Origin: an uncultured Clostridia bacterium
GTDB lineage: Bacteria > Bacillota > Clostridia > RGIG6154
Reading direction: 5' to 3'
DNA: 6,815 nt
Assembly (NCBI GenBank): GCA_934457515.1
Contig: CAKSHV010000081.1
Location: 1 to 6,815 of the forward strand
Part shown: piece by piece, positions 1 to 5,875 of the stretch
Layout: each line of letters opens with the position of its first letter
Position numbering within the stretch: position 1 is the stretch's first letter
The notes under the pieces: generated by a model
The model's input: the letters and a program-made list of their open reading frames with translations, nothing else
What the model was told of the DNA's origin: nothing
Database searches by the model: none
Made by a program: the position numbers and the translations under genes

Positions 1-122
1 TCTGATTATGTCAAGTAGGTTCAAAAATATTTTTTCGATCCCGGAAACCCTTGAAAATAGGGCATTTTCGGCTTTTTCGGTTTTGTACTTGATGAACATA
101 AAGGGGTGTACCCATTATGTCA
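1..122. other. non-coding end region downstream of the recombinase operon
   Basis: No reading frame with a credible start and ribosome binding site was found here, and no host gene can be recognised. The stretch is AT-rich with short iterations: TTTTCGG occurs at 65-71 and 74-80, and TCAAGTA (11-17) is inverted at 86-92. The striking content is a half-site cluster, given separately at 5-27 and 81-135. In ICEs that use large serine recombinases, the recombinase gene usually sits next to one end of the element, so this is where the element/chromosome junction, or a junction with another element, is expected. That placement is inference; the sequence does not show the boundary itself. Confidence 0.5.
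5..27 (+). repeat. third copy of the att-like half-site (direct to the arm at 114-135)
   Basis: ATTATGTCA at 5-13 recurs exactly at 114-122. After the shared nine bases both copies continue with a TAGG and then CAAA at nearly the same distance (16-19 and 23-26 here; 126-129 and 131-134 in the other). The copy is therefore a diverged half-site rather than a chance 9-mer. Its inverted partner, if any, would lie left of the window. Confidence 0.4.
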
Positions 123-135
123 TTATAGGACAAAT
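81..135. repeat. imperfect dyad, candidate recombinase attachment site
   Basis: Reading outward from the centre, the right arm (115-134) and the reverse complement of the left arm (101-82) agree at 14 of 20 positions. TTATGT is perfect next to the centre and ACAAA matches at the outer end. The 13-bp centre (102-114) carries its own small inverted pair, GGGT (104-107) and ACCC (110-113), around GT (108-109). Large serine recombinases bind imperfect dyads of about 40-50 bp and cut at a central dinucleotide, and their genes commonly adjoin the site. The right arm runs into the last codons of the third recombinase gene (stop at 123-125). A terminator is an alternative, but no T-run follows the hairpin on the minus strand. 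The role is inferred; the symmetry is read directly. Confidence 0.5.
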
Positions 136-1694
136 CCGCTTTTTTCGTGTTTTAGCACACGAAACAGGTCATCAAATTTCCAGTTGATCTCAATTTCATC
201 CGGCGCAAAAACAACCACTTTTTCGATTGCTTCATACATATTGTCGCGAAGAATTTCATCGTTGGTTTTGGTGATAAGCATTGCCGTCGTATGTTCATCG
301 CCAATTTGACTTTCTTTGGCTAAGGTATTCTTGTAGTCTTGTTCGGTATCCGATAACTGTTTTTTCAAATCCTCCGCTTTTATTATAAGCCTTTCTTTTT
401 CCTCCCTATATTCCGAGACCGTTAAGTCTCCGGAACGATACATTTCGTACAGTTCAAGTTTTTTTCTGTCAAGAAAAGCAATTTCGGAAGAAATCGAATC
501 AAGCAACCGCTTGATTTTGGCATGCTCCTTTTTGATATTAAGGACGGGAGTACGCGCATTCAATTTCATAAGAGCTAACTGTGCCTTTAATGCCTCAAAC
601 ACTGCATTTTCCATGGCATCTTTTCGAAATTTCACTTTCGCACATTTGCTTTCCTTATGAAATCTGTGGGAAATGCATGCAAAGACAGTGCCATTGGCTT
701 TTTCCAGTTTTCGACCGCAGTAGGCGCACACATAGACGCGATCATTTGTCGGGAGTATCCGTCTTTCACTGGCCTTGCGACGTTTGATCTTTTCGTTAGC
801 TGCCTGAAATTCCTCCCGTGTGATGATAGCTTCGTGTGCGTTTTCCCGAATGATCCACTCATCCGGCGAGCATTTTCTTTGAGATTTATCCCGAATAAAT
901 CGGTTTTCGCGAGTATGGTTGACCATTGTGCCTGTGTACTTTATATTAGAGATCATCTCATGTATTTTCATGTGCGACCATTGAGGGCTTTGTGCTTTTT
1001 TGTACTGTATTCCTTTGTATTGACTGGGCGTTGGAATTCCATCGTCATTCAGGCCGCAGGCTACCTGCGTGGTTGTTTTTCCGGATAGAATTTCTTCAAA
1101 AATTCTGCGAACCACCCTGGCAGCTTCTTCATCAATGACCATTTGGTGTTTATCTTCCGCAGAGGGTTTGTAGCCGTACAAAACACTGCTTAGGTAATGT
1201 GCTTCCTTTTGTTTGAGTTTCATGGCGCTTTTTACCTTTTTGGAAAGATCCTTACTGTAATAGTCATAGATAAGATTCTTGAAAGCAATATCCATACCGC
1301 TCGTTTTGCCTGAATAATCTTTGCTGTCATAATGATCGTTGATGGATATTATCCGAACTCCAAGAAAAGGGAAGAGGTGTTCCAGGTAATCGCCGACTTC
1401 GATATAATTTCTGCCGAAACGAGAAAGGTCCTTGACGATAATGCACCGAATCTCGCCTTTTTTTACAAGTTCTATCATTTTTGAAAAACCGGATCTTTCA
1501 AAATTCGTACCGGTACAGCCGTCATCAACAAACTCTAAGGTTTTGAAATCGGCGAATTCCTTGTTTTCCGTGAGAAACTGTTGAATAATTCTGCGCTGTG
1601 ACAGGATGCTGCTGCTTTCATCTTTGGCGGAATTAGTTCGCTTGTCAATATCTTCAAGGGAAATACGGAGGTACTTTGCGAGAATATCTGCCAT
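123..1694 (-). CDS. large serine recombinase, third of a triplet
   Basis: A 523-residue site-specific recombinase of the TnpX/TndX type, expected to cut and rejoin att-site DNA through a covalent 5'-phosphoserine link during ICE excision or integration. The N-terminal resolvase domain (about 5-160) has YLRIS with the likely nucleophile Ser12, an SILSQ helix near 29-33, and DLSRFGR with catalytic-type arginines at 92 and 95. The usual GYTGTNF motif reads GCTGTNF, with Cys60 replacing Tyr. A recombinase domain follows (about 170-290), then a zinc ribbon (Cys323, Cys326, Cys340, Cys351), a charged coiled coil (about 385-460) and a C-terminal domain. The ATG shares its A with the TAA of the preceding gene (TAATG), and AGGAGG-type bases GGAGGT lie at 1701-1706, six bases upstream, so translational coupling is likely. 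The gene looks more GC-rich than its two neighbours (about 45% in one sampled 60-base stretch against about 30%). Length and motifs indicate an intact enzyme. Confidence 0.93.
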   Translation of the reverse strand: MADILAKYLRISLEDIDKRTNSAKDESSSILSQRRIIQQFLTENKEFADFKTLEFVDDGCTGTNFERSGFSKMIELVKKGEIRCIIVKDLSRFGRNYIEVGDYLEHLFPFLGVRIISINDHYDSKDYSGKTSGMDIAFKNLIYDYYSKDLSKKVKSAMKLKQKEAHYLSSVLYGYKPSAEDKHQMVIDEEAARVVRRIFEEILSGKTTTQVACGLNDDGIPTPSQYKGIQYKKAQSPQWSHMKIHEMISNIKYTGTMVNHTRENRFIRDKSQRKCSPDEWIIRENAHEAIITREEFQAANEKIKRRKASERRILPTNDRVYVCAYCGRKLEKANGTVFACISHRFHKESKCAKVKFRKDAMENAVFEALKAQLALMKLNARTPVLNIKKEHAKIKRLLDSISSEIAFLDRKKLELYEMYRSGDLTVSEYREEKERLIIKAEDLKKQLSDTEQDYKNTLAKESQIGDEHTTAMLITKTNDEILRDNMYEAIEKVVVFAPDEIEINWKFDDLFRVLKHEKSGFVL

Positions 1695-3394
1695 TATGCT
1701 ACCTCCGCGGAAAGGTTGCTGTACAAATGAAAAATCGCTTCAAACTCATCTGCGTATTTTAATGTAATATGGATCCGGTTCTCGGAATCGATACAGATTT
1801 TTTCAATAAAGGCTTCAACGATTTCGCGCGATATTTCGGTAATGCTGCCGTATTCTTGGACAAGCTTTTTCCAGTGATTTTCGGCGAGAGATTGCCTGTT
1901 TAAAGTTGTTTGCAGCATATCGGTCTCCGAAAGCTCACGCTTCAATTTTTCAATATCGGATAGCAGAATGTTACGATTATCGGCATACTCGGATTCGGAT
2001 AAAAAGCCTTCTTTTAAATCGGCGTACATGGCGCTTAATACAGATTCCTTTTTTGCAATCTTTTCCCGTATTGCTTTAACTTTGCCGCTGTTGTCTGTCA
2101 AAGCAGTTTTATTCTTTTTCATTGCCAAGAGCTTTTTTAGAGATTTTTCCTTATCGACAAACAAAGCTATATGCTTATTGATGAGTTCTGCCACAGCAAG
2201 ATCCATATCCGCCTTTCGTATTTTTATGTCATAACACCCCTTGTTTCCATGCTCGGCATAGGTGGGACACTTGAAAGTAAAATAGGCCTTGTCTTTATTT
2301 CTGTTAAAGGAGCGATAAAGCTTCATAACCTTTCCACAGTTGCCGCATACAAATTTCTTGCCATACAGGTTTTCTGCTTTGGGAAGATAGGAATATTTTC
2401 CGCTGTTTGCTTTTGCTTTTTCTGCGGATTTGGCATTGATCTCCTGCACTCTTTCAAACAAGTCATAATCAATGATTGCTTCGTGGGTGTTTTCAGAAAA
2501 GATGTAGTCATTTTGCTTTGTTCTGTGAAACGATTTTCCCTCATATAAGCATTGACTTGATTTTTTCTGTGATAGATTTCCGATATAAACGTCATTAGAC
2601 AGGATTTCGGTTATCATGTGTTTGTTCCAAAGAATTTTACGGGGTTTATCGTTGTTATTGGTAATAATTCCGTGTTGCCTTTTATATTCACCCGGAGATA
2701 ATATGCCCTCCTCGTTCAGTTTTCTGTTAATACTCATAAAGCTTTGTCCGTCTGCTCTCATCGTAAATATTCTTTTGACAACATCGCAAACTTCATGATC
2801 AATAACAAGATGATTTTTGTTTTTGGGGTCTTTCAGATAACCGTAGGGAGCGTAATTGCCGATATAATCACCGCGTACCATTTTTGAATGAAGGGCGGAG
2901 GTTACTTTCCTCGATATATCTTTTGCGTAATAATCATTTACAATGTTTTTAAGAGAAACCGAAAGAATAGAGCTTGAAGAATTGATTTCTGTGTCATAAT
3001 CGTCATTTACCGAAATAAACCGTATTCCCAATAATGGGCAGATTTTTTCGATAAAGCTTCCTGTTTCAATATAGTTCCTTCCGAGCCTTGACAGATCTTT
3101 TACAAGGATACAGTTTATAAGTCCTCTTTTCACATCATTCATCATGCGGTCAAAGGCAGGACGTGCAAAATTTGTTCCGGTATATCCGTTGTCGATATAA
3201 ATAGCTGCCTTTTTTAGATAGGGCCTTTCTGAGATATACTTTTCTAAGAGTGAAATTTGATTATTTACAGAATCCGACTCTTTTCCGTTATCCTCAACAG
3301 ATAGTCTTCCATAAAGGGCGGTTTCCCAGATTTGTATCCGCTCGGGTTCCGGCATAGAAGAATTTTTTTGATTCTTTCGTGATGTGCGTGCCAT
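1694..3394 (-). CDS. large serine recombinase, second of a triplet
   Basis: A 566-residue large serine recombinase. The resolvase domain starts late, because about 25 basic and polar residues precede ALYGRLS, whose Ser32 is the likely nucleophile. Next come GYTGTNF (70-76) and DLSRLGR (100-106, arginines 103 and 106). A recombinase domain spans about 175-310. The zinc ribbon has Cys350, Cys353, Cys376 and Cys387. A lysine/glutamate-rich coiled coil lies at about 410-495, and the C-terminal part (about 515-557) resembles the terminal domain of TnpX-like proteins. A serine run at 139-142 sits in the loop after the catalytic core. The start abuts the stop of the first recombinase (TAAATG), with a perfect AGGAGG at 3403-3408 eight bases upstream and inside that gene. 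It is one member of a three-gene co-transcribed set, and which recombination step it performs cannot be read from sequence. All key residues are present. Confidence 0.93.
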   Translation of the reverse strand: MARTSRKNQKNSSMPEPERIQIWETALYGRLSVEDNGKESDSVNNQISLLEKYISERPYLKKAAIYIDNGYTGTNFARPAFDRMMNDVKRGLINCILVKDLSRLGRNYIETGSFIEKICPLLGIRFISVNDDYDTEINSSSSILSVSLKNIVNDYYAKDISRKVTSALHSKMVRGDYIGNYAPYGYLKDPKNKNHLVIDHEVCDVVKRIFTMRADGQSFMSINRKLNEEGILSPGEYKRQHGIITNNNDKPRKILWNKHMITEILSNDVYIGNLSQKKSSQCLYEGKSFHRTKQNDYIFSENTHEAIIDYDLFERVQEINAKSAEKAKANSGKYSYLPKAENLYGKKFVCGNCGKVMKLYRSFNRNKDKAYFTFKCPTYAEHGNKGCYDIKIRKADMDLAVAELINKHIALFVDKEKSLKKLLAMKKNKTALTDNSGKVKAIREKIAKKESVLSAMYADLKEGFLSESEYADNRNILLSDIEKLKRELSETDMLQTTLNRQSLAENHWKKLVQEYGSITEISREIVEAFIEKICIDSENRIHITLKYADEFEAIFHLYSNLSAEVA

Positions 3395-5047
3395 TTATAC
3401 CGCCTCCTTTTTCTGATGCTCGATAAATTCATAGACTGCGGCAAACTGGTCTTTGTGACGCATAATTACTTCGATTTCGTTATTGGCTCCCACATAGATC
3501 TTGTCAATGAGGTTGACAACAATTGTCCTATTAAGACTTTTGATATCCTGATACTTCGTAAACTGAAACAGCCACCCTTGTTTATCGGTAAGCCCTTCGG
3601 AAACACTGTGTAAATCGTTTTCCAAGGATCGGATTGTTTCTTCTGTTACAATTATTTTTTCATCATACTCTTTCTTAAACGTATGATATTCGTCTTCGGA
3701 AATGATCTCGTCACGAAGGTCTTCGTACAGACTGGCTTTCAGTCTTTTTACTTTTTGAAGCGCCTCGTTTTGCGAAGCGATTTTCCGTTTTAATTTTTCA
3801 ATCTCACGTTTTTCCCATGAAAGATTTTCAATTGCTTTGAGAGCCTTCTCGGTTTCAAGCAATATGTCAAGCTGGGCTTTCAAAAAGGTTAATACGGTTT
3901 TACACAGAACCTCTTCCTTTATGCTGTGAGAAAAGCATTCCGTCGTCCCGTTTTTATATCCACTGCATATCAGATATGCATATTCCTTTTTTCCGCTTTT
4001 GCAGACTTTTCGGATCATTGTGCTTTTACAATCCGCGCAAAAGACTTTGCCCGAAAAAATGTGCACTCTGTCTTTTCCTTTCGGACTGCGGGTATCCTCT
4101 GACAAGATACGCTGAACCAATTCAAACTGTGAGCGTGATATGATGGCTTCATGAGCATTCTCTGTTCGTGACCATTCATTTTTGGATTTTTTTACGGTTT
4201 TTTTTACTTTATAATTCGGCGTCGTTGTTTTTCCTTGCAAAAGAGTACCCGTATAAATTTCGTTTGTTAAGATTCGATATATTGCCACCGCACTCCAAAG
4301 TGACTTTTTGTGCTTTTGAAACGCATATTTTTCTTTTGAGCCGTTGACCTTTTTATACTCTGTCGGAGAAAGCACACCGCTCGCATTCAGATGCTCGGCA
4401 ATACGTTCTGCGCTCATTCCTTCGGCTTTCATCCGAAATATGTCCTTGATGACAAGAGAAGCTGTTTCATCCGTAACAAGTTTGTTCTTGTCGTCAGAAG
4501 AGCGTTTGTAGCCGTATACAACACGGCTTCCTACGAATTCACCGTTTCGTCTTTTGACATCAAGATTGCTTCTTACTTTTATGGAAATATCTCTGCAATA
4601 AGAGTCATTAATAAGATTCTTGAATGGAAGAATAAAATCGTTCGCCGCCGAATCGTTTGCCGCACTGTCATAATTATCGTTTATGGCAATAAACCTTACG
4701 CCTAAGGCCGGAAAGATCTTTTCAATATATCGGCCGCTTTCAATGTACTCTCTCCCGAAACGGGAAAGATCTTTTACAATAATACAGTTTATGATCCCTT
4801 TTTTTATATCTGTTATCATATCCTGAAATCGGGGTCTGTCAAAATTTGTACCGGTATAACCGTCATCACAGTATTCATCGTAAACGGTTATTTCCGGGTG
4901 TTTTTTCAAAAAGTCTTTTATTAAAAGGCGCTGACTTGCAATACTGTTGCTTTCGTTTTTTCCGCTTGACGGCGATAAGTCGTCATCATCTTTGGAAATT
5001 CTAAGATAATTGCCGGCTTTGTATTCGATATCTTGTGTTATTTGCAT
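3395..5047 (-). CDS. large serine recombinase, first of a triplet
   Basis: A 550-residue large serine recombinase. Visible parts are NYLRIS with likely nucleophile Ser18, SNSIASQ (33-39), GYTGTNF (63-69), DLSRFGR (93-99, arginines 96 and 99), and GVRFIAINDNYDS closing the catalytic fold. A recombinase domain lies at about 170-300, a zinc ribbon at Cys337, Cys340, Cys361 and Cys371, a long coiled coil at about 400-485, and the C-terminal domain at about 495-540. A five-residue tandem duplication, DSAAN DSAAN, occupies 127-136 just after the catalytic core. ATG at 5047 is supported by AGGAG at 5057-5061, nine bases upstream. It is the first gene of the recombinase operon, about 150 bases downstream of the TnpW-like gene and behind a promoter-like sequence at 5121-5149. 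The three proteins are clearly related but diverged, so they are not recent copies of one another. Confidence 0.94.
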   Translation of the reverse strand: MQITQDIEYKAGNYLRISKDDDDLSPSSGKNESNSIASQRLLIKDFLKKHPEITVYDEYCDDGYTGTNFDRPRFQDMITDIKKGIINCIIVKDLSRFGREYIESGRYIEKIFPALGVRFIAINDNYDSAANDSAANDFILPFKNLINDSYCRDISIKVRSNLDVKRRNGEFVGSRVVYGYKRSSDDKNKLVTDETASLVIKDIFRMKAEGMSAERIAEHLNASGVLSPTEYKKVNGSKEKYAFQKHKKSLWSAVAIYRILTNEIYTGTLLQGKTTTPNYKVKKTVKKSKNEWSRTENAHEAIISRSQFELVQRILSEDTRSPKGKDRVHIFSGKVFCADCKSTMIRKVCKSGKKEYAYLICSGYKNGTTECFSHSIKEEVLCKTVLTFLKAQLDILLETEKALKAIENLSWEKREIEKLKRKIASQNEALQKVKRLKASLYEDLRDEIISEDEYHTFKKEYDEKIIVTEETIRSLENDLHSVSEGLTDKQGWLFQFTKYQDIKSLNRTIVVNLIDKIYVGANNEIEVIMRHKDQFAAVYEFIEHQKKEAV

Positions 5048-5120
5048 AATAGATCACTCCTGTTACTTTAAAAGGTTGCCCTCAAACTAACCGGAGTTTC
5101 GCTGTATTTTGTCCGACTTT

Positions 5121-5149
5121 ATAATATCACATAGAAAAGCAAAAATCCA
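5121..5149 (-). promoter_or_regulatory. promoter of the recombinase operon (extended -10)
   Basis: On the minus strand TATTAT (5126-5121) is directly preceded by TGA (5129-5127), giving the extended -10 form TGnTATNNT. Seventeen bases upstream is TGGATT (5149-5144), a poor -35 that matches TTGACA at three positions, as is common with extended -10 promoters. Transcription would start near 5114, leaving a leader of about 65 bases before ATG 5047. The bases 5048-5199 otherwise hold only a short GGTT/AACC pair and the hairpin at 5172-5205. Confidence 0.5.
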
Positions 5150-5171
5150 GTTTGCAAATCGTAAAATGCAG

Positions 5172-5205
5172 ATGTAATTTCTGACAATTGTTCCAGATAT
5201 TACAT
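5172..5205 (-). repeat. 34-bp imperfect palindrome over the stop of the TnpW-like gene
   Basis: ATGTAAT (5172-5178) and ATTACAT (5199-5205) are perfect inverted arms. After one mismatched base on each side, TCTG (5180-5183) pairs with CAGA (5194-5197), around an ACAATTGT core (5184-5191). The last two codons of the TnpW-like gene (ATG TAA) form one arm. No proper U-run follows on the minus strand, so it would be a weak terminator at best. A regulator-binding dyad just upstream of the recombinase promoter is the alternative. Confidence 0.4.
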
Positions 5206-5457
5206 ATTAGCTATCATATTTATAAAATTATCACTTATAGTGTTTTCTTTTCCTGAAAAAGAAACTTTTACTATAACATCTCCGACCTTAAATTGGTAAG
5301 GGTTTTTGATTTGCTTCACATAAGATCTTATACGTTCCTCAGAAGGAAGATCTTTGTCTATCTTCACATCTCTTATATCAACCAAAGAGGTTAATATACT
5401 GTGGGTGTTTTTTCTGCTTTCACTCAATCTTGTCACCTCTGTCATTATTTTTACCAC
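5200..5457 (-). CDS. small TnpW-like mobile-element accessory protein
   Basis: The predicted protein has 85 residues, is polar and lacks membrane segments or cysteines. The C-terminal half (VGDVIVKVSFSGKENTISD, about 58-76, then FINMI) follows the pattern of the small TnpW-type proteins found beside TnpX-like recombinases: a 'hxhGxxxhxVxxxFSxxxxxxxxxxhxxhI' strand-and-helix unit. The preceding segment SLVDIRDVKIDKDLPSEERI and 'KQIKNPY' recalls small ICE proteins of unnamed function. I chose GTG at 5457 because AAAGGAAA (5461-5468) sits at good distance, whereas ATG at 5445 (81 residues) has no ribosome binding site close by. Reading further upstream enters a GC-rich block with cysteine/arginine-rich nonsense that is better explained as RNA. 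Its place between regulators and recombinases suggests an accessory or directionality role, but no function is known to me. Family assignment is moderate; being a real gene is likely. Confidence 0.68.
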   Translation of the reverse strand: MVKIMTEVTRLSESRKNTHSILTSLVDIRDVKIDKDLPSEERIRSYVKQIKNPYQFKVGDVIVKVSFSGKENTISDNFINMIANM

Positions 5458-5460
5458 AAA

Positions 5461-5468
5461 TTTCCTTT
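5461..5468 (-). promoter_or_regulatory. ribosome binding site that selects the GTG start at 5457
   Basis: On the minus strand AAAGGAAA is followed by TTT and then GTG. This leaves about five to six bases between the AAGG core and the start codon, which is normal spacing. The next in-frame ATG (5445) would be about 18 bases away from the core and has no other purine tract. Confidence 0.5.
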
Positions 5469-5489
5469 CTATTCTGAAACGATAATAAC

Positions 5490-5730
5490 GCCTCTTTTTA
5501 ACAGCCGAAGGCTTTCGGCATACATAGCATTTCAGCTCTCCCGGGTACTCCGCGAGGTGCGTACACAAGTATCAATGACTAACCGCGCGTTTCATTGCAT
5601 CCCTATATGCCAAACTTATAGGTTTAGAACTCGGTATTTTTCGCTCGTTCGTAAAAAAGACGAAGTCGTGGCGTACCGATTCAAGTGCTGCTGCTTTTAC
5701 AGCCGCGCAGTTTTACGATTAAAAAGAGGC
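5490..5730 (-). ncRNA. candidate structured RNA, about 240 nt
   Basis: A perfect 12-bp helix, GCCTCTTTTTAA (5730-5719) with TTAAAAAGAGGC (5501-5490), closes a block that folds into several local helices on the minus strand. These are GCTG/CAGC (5703-5700 with 5693-5690); GAA-TCGGTA with TACCGA-G-TTC (5682-5674 with 5636-5627, one bulge), enclosing TTCGT/ACGAA (5664-5660 with 5652-5648); CCTATA/TATAGG (5622-5617 with 5607-5602); CAATGA/TCATTG (5597-5592 with 5578-5573); GTAC/GTAC (5564-5561 with 5548-5545); and GCCGAA/TTCGGC (5519-5514 with 5509-5504). Unpaired stretches are A-rich on this strand, favouring the minus strand. The block is GC-rich (31 of 60 bases at 5541-5600) beside very AT-rich DNA (13 of 60 at 5741-5800), and no credible protein reads through it. 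I do not recognise the family. A leader controlling the TnpW-like gene and recombinases, or an independent RNA, are both possible. A MITE with 12-bp terminal repeats was considered, but no target duplication is visible. Confidence 0.5.
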
Positions 5731-5744
5731 TATTTAATTGTCAA
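5718..5744 (-). promoter_or_regulatory. weak promoter candidate at the start of the RNA-like block
   Basis: A perfect TTGACA lies at 5744-5739 on the minus strand, with TTTAAT at 5723-5718 after a 15-base spacer, shorter than ideal. Initiation from it would begin near 5711 and omit the 5' strand of the 12-bp closing helix, so promoter and full-length RNA cannot both be right for the same transcript. Confidence 0.25.
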
Positions 5745-5750
5745 TGTTCA

Positions 5751-5824
5751 AAAATGATATAATTATCATTTTCGTAAAGTATACCTAAAAAAGATATGCT
5801 TTACGAAAATGACAGTTAGGTATA
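5751..5824 (-). repeat. overlapping, mutually exclusive inverted repeats
   Basis: Three perfect inverted pairs share bases. AAAATGATA (5751-5759) pairs with TATCATTTT (5764-5772). TCATTTTCGTAAAG (5766-5779) pairs with CTTTACGAAAATGA (5799-5812). TATACCTAA (5780-5788) pairs with TTAGGTATA (5816-5824). The second and third pairs interlock (order a-b-a'-b'), and the first overlaps the second, so only some can form at once. This is the architecture of an attenuator or an alternative-fold switch in the transcript, or of clustered protein-binding dyads in DNA. It lies between the HTH_16 gene and the RNA-like block. No hairpin here is followed by a convincing U-run. Confidence 0.55.
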
Positions 5825-5860
5825 GGCTCCCCGTCAATAGAAAATATTTTCGAGGAGCCT
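5824..5860 (-). repeat. GC-rich hairpin just after the HTH_16 gene
   Basis: AGGCTCC (5824-5830) pairs with GGAGCCT (5854-5860), and the stem can gain CG/CG inside after one mismatch. It begins 15 bases after the stop of the HTH_16 gene. The minus-strand continuation is ATACCTAACTG, without a U-run, so it does not qualify as a normal intrinsic terminator. It may protect the mRNA end or form part of the regulatory array next to it. Confidence 0.45.
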
Positions 5861-5875
5861 TATTAAGGAGATGGA

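Noticed and set aside
657..1088. 143-codon plus-strand frame opposite the third recombinase
   Set aside because: It is antisense to a well-conserved recombinase, has no ribosome binding site or recognisable domain, and is explained by the codon structure of the opposite strand.
2171..2548. 125-codon plus-strand frame opposite the second recombinase
   Set aside because: Antisense to the zinc-ribbon region of an intact recombinase; its composition is hydrophobic and cysteine-rich as expected of a complement, with no start signal.
5458..5568. N-terminal extension of the TnpW-like protein to a TTG at 5568
   Set aside because: The extra residues translate the GC-rich structured block, look non-protein-like, and no ribosome site precedes the TTG. 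GTG 5457 has one.
5490..5730. Reading the 12-bp inverted repeat as a MITE
   Set aside because: No target-site duplication is visible at the flanks, the similarity of the ends stops sharply at 12 bp, and the inside is full of local helices more typical of RNA.
5401..5757. 118-codon plus-strand frame across the RNA-like block
   Set aside because: It crosses the TnpW-like gene and the structured block, is rich in cysteine and arginine, and has no ribosome binding site.
5824..5860. Intrinsic terminator after the HTH_16 gene
   Set aside because: The stem is good but no U-run follows on the minus strand, so it is listed only as a hairpin.
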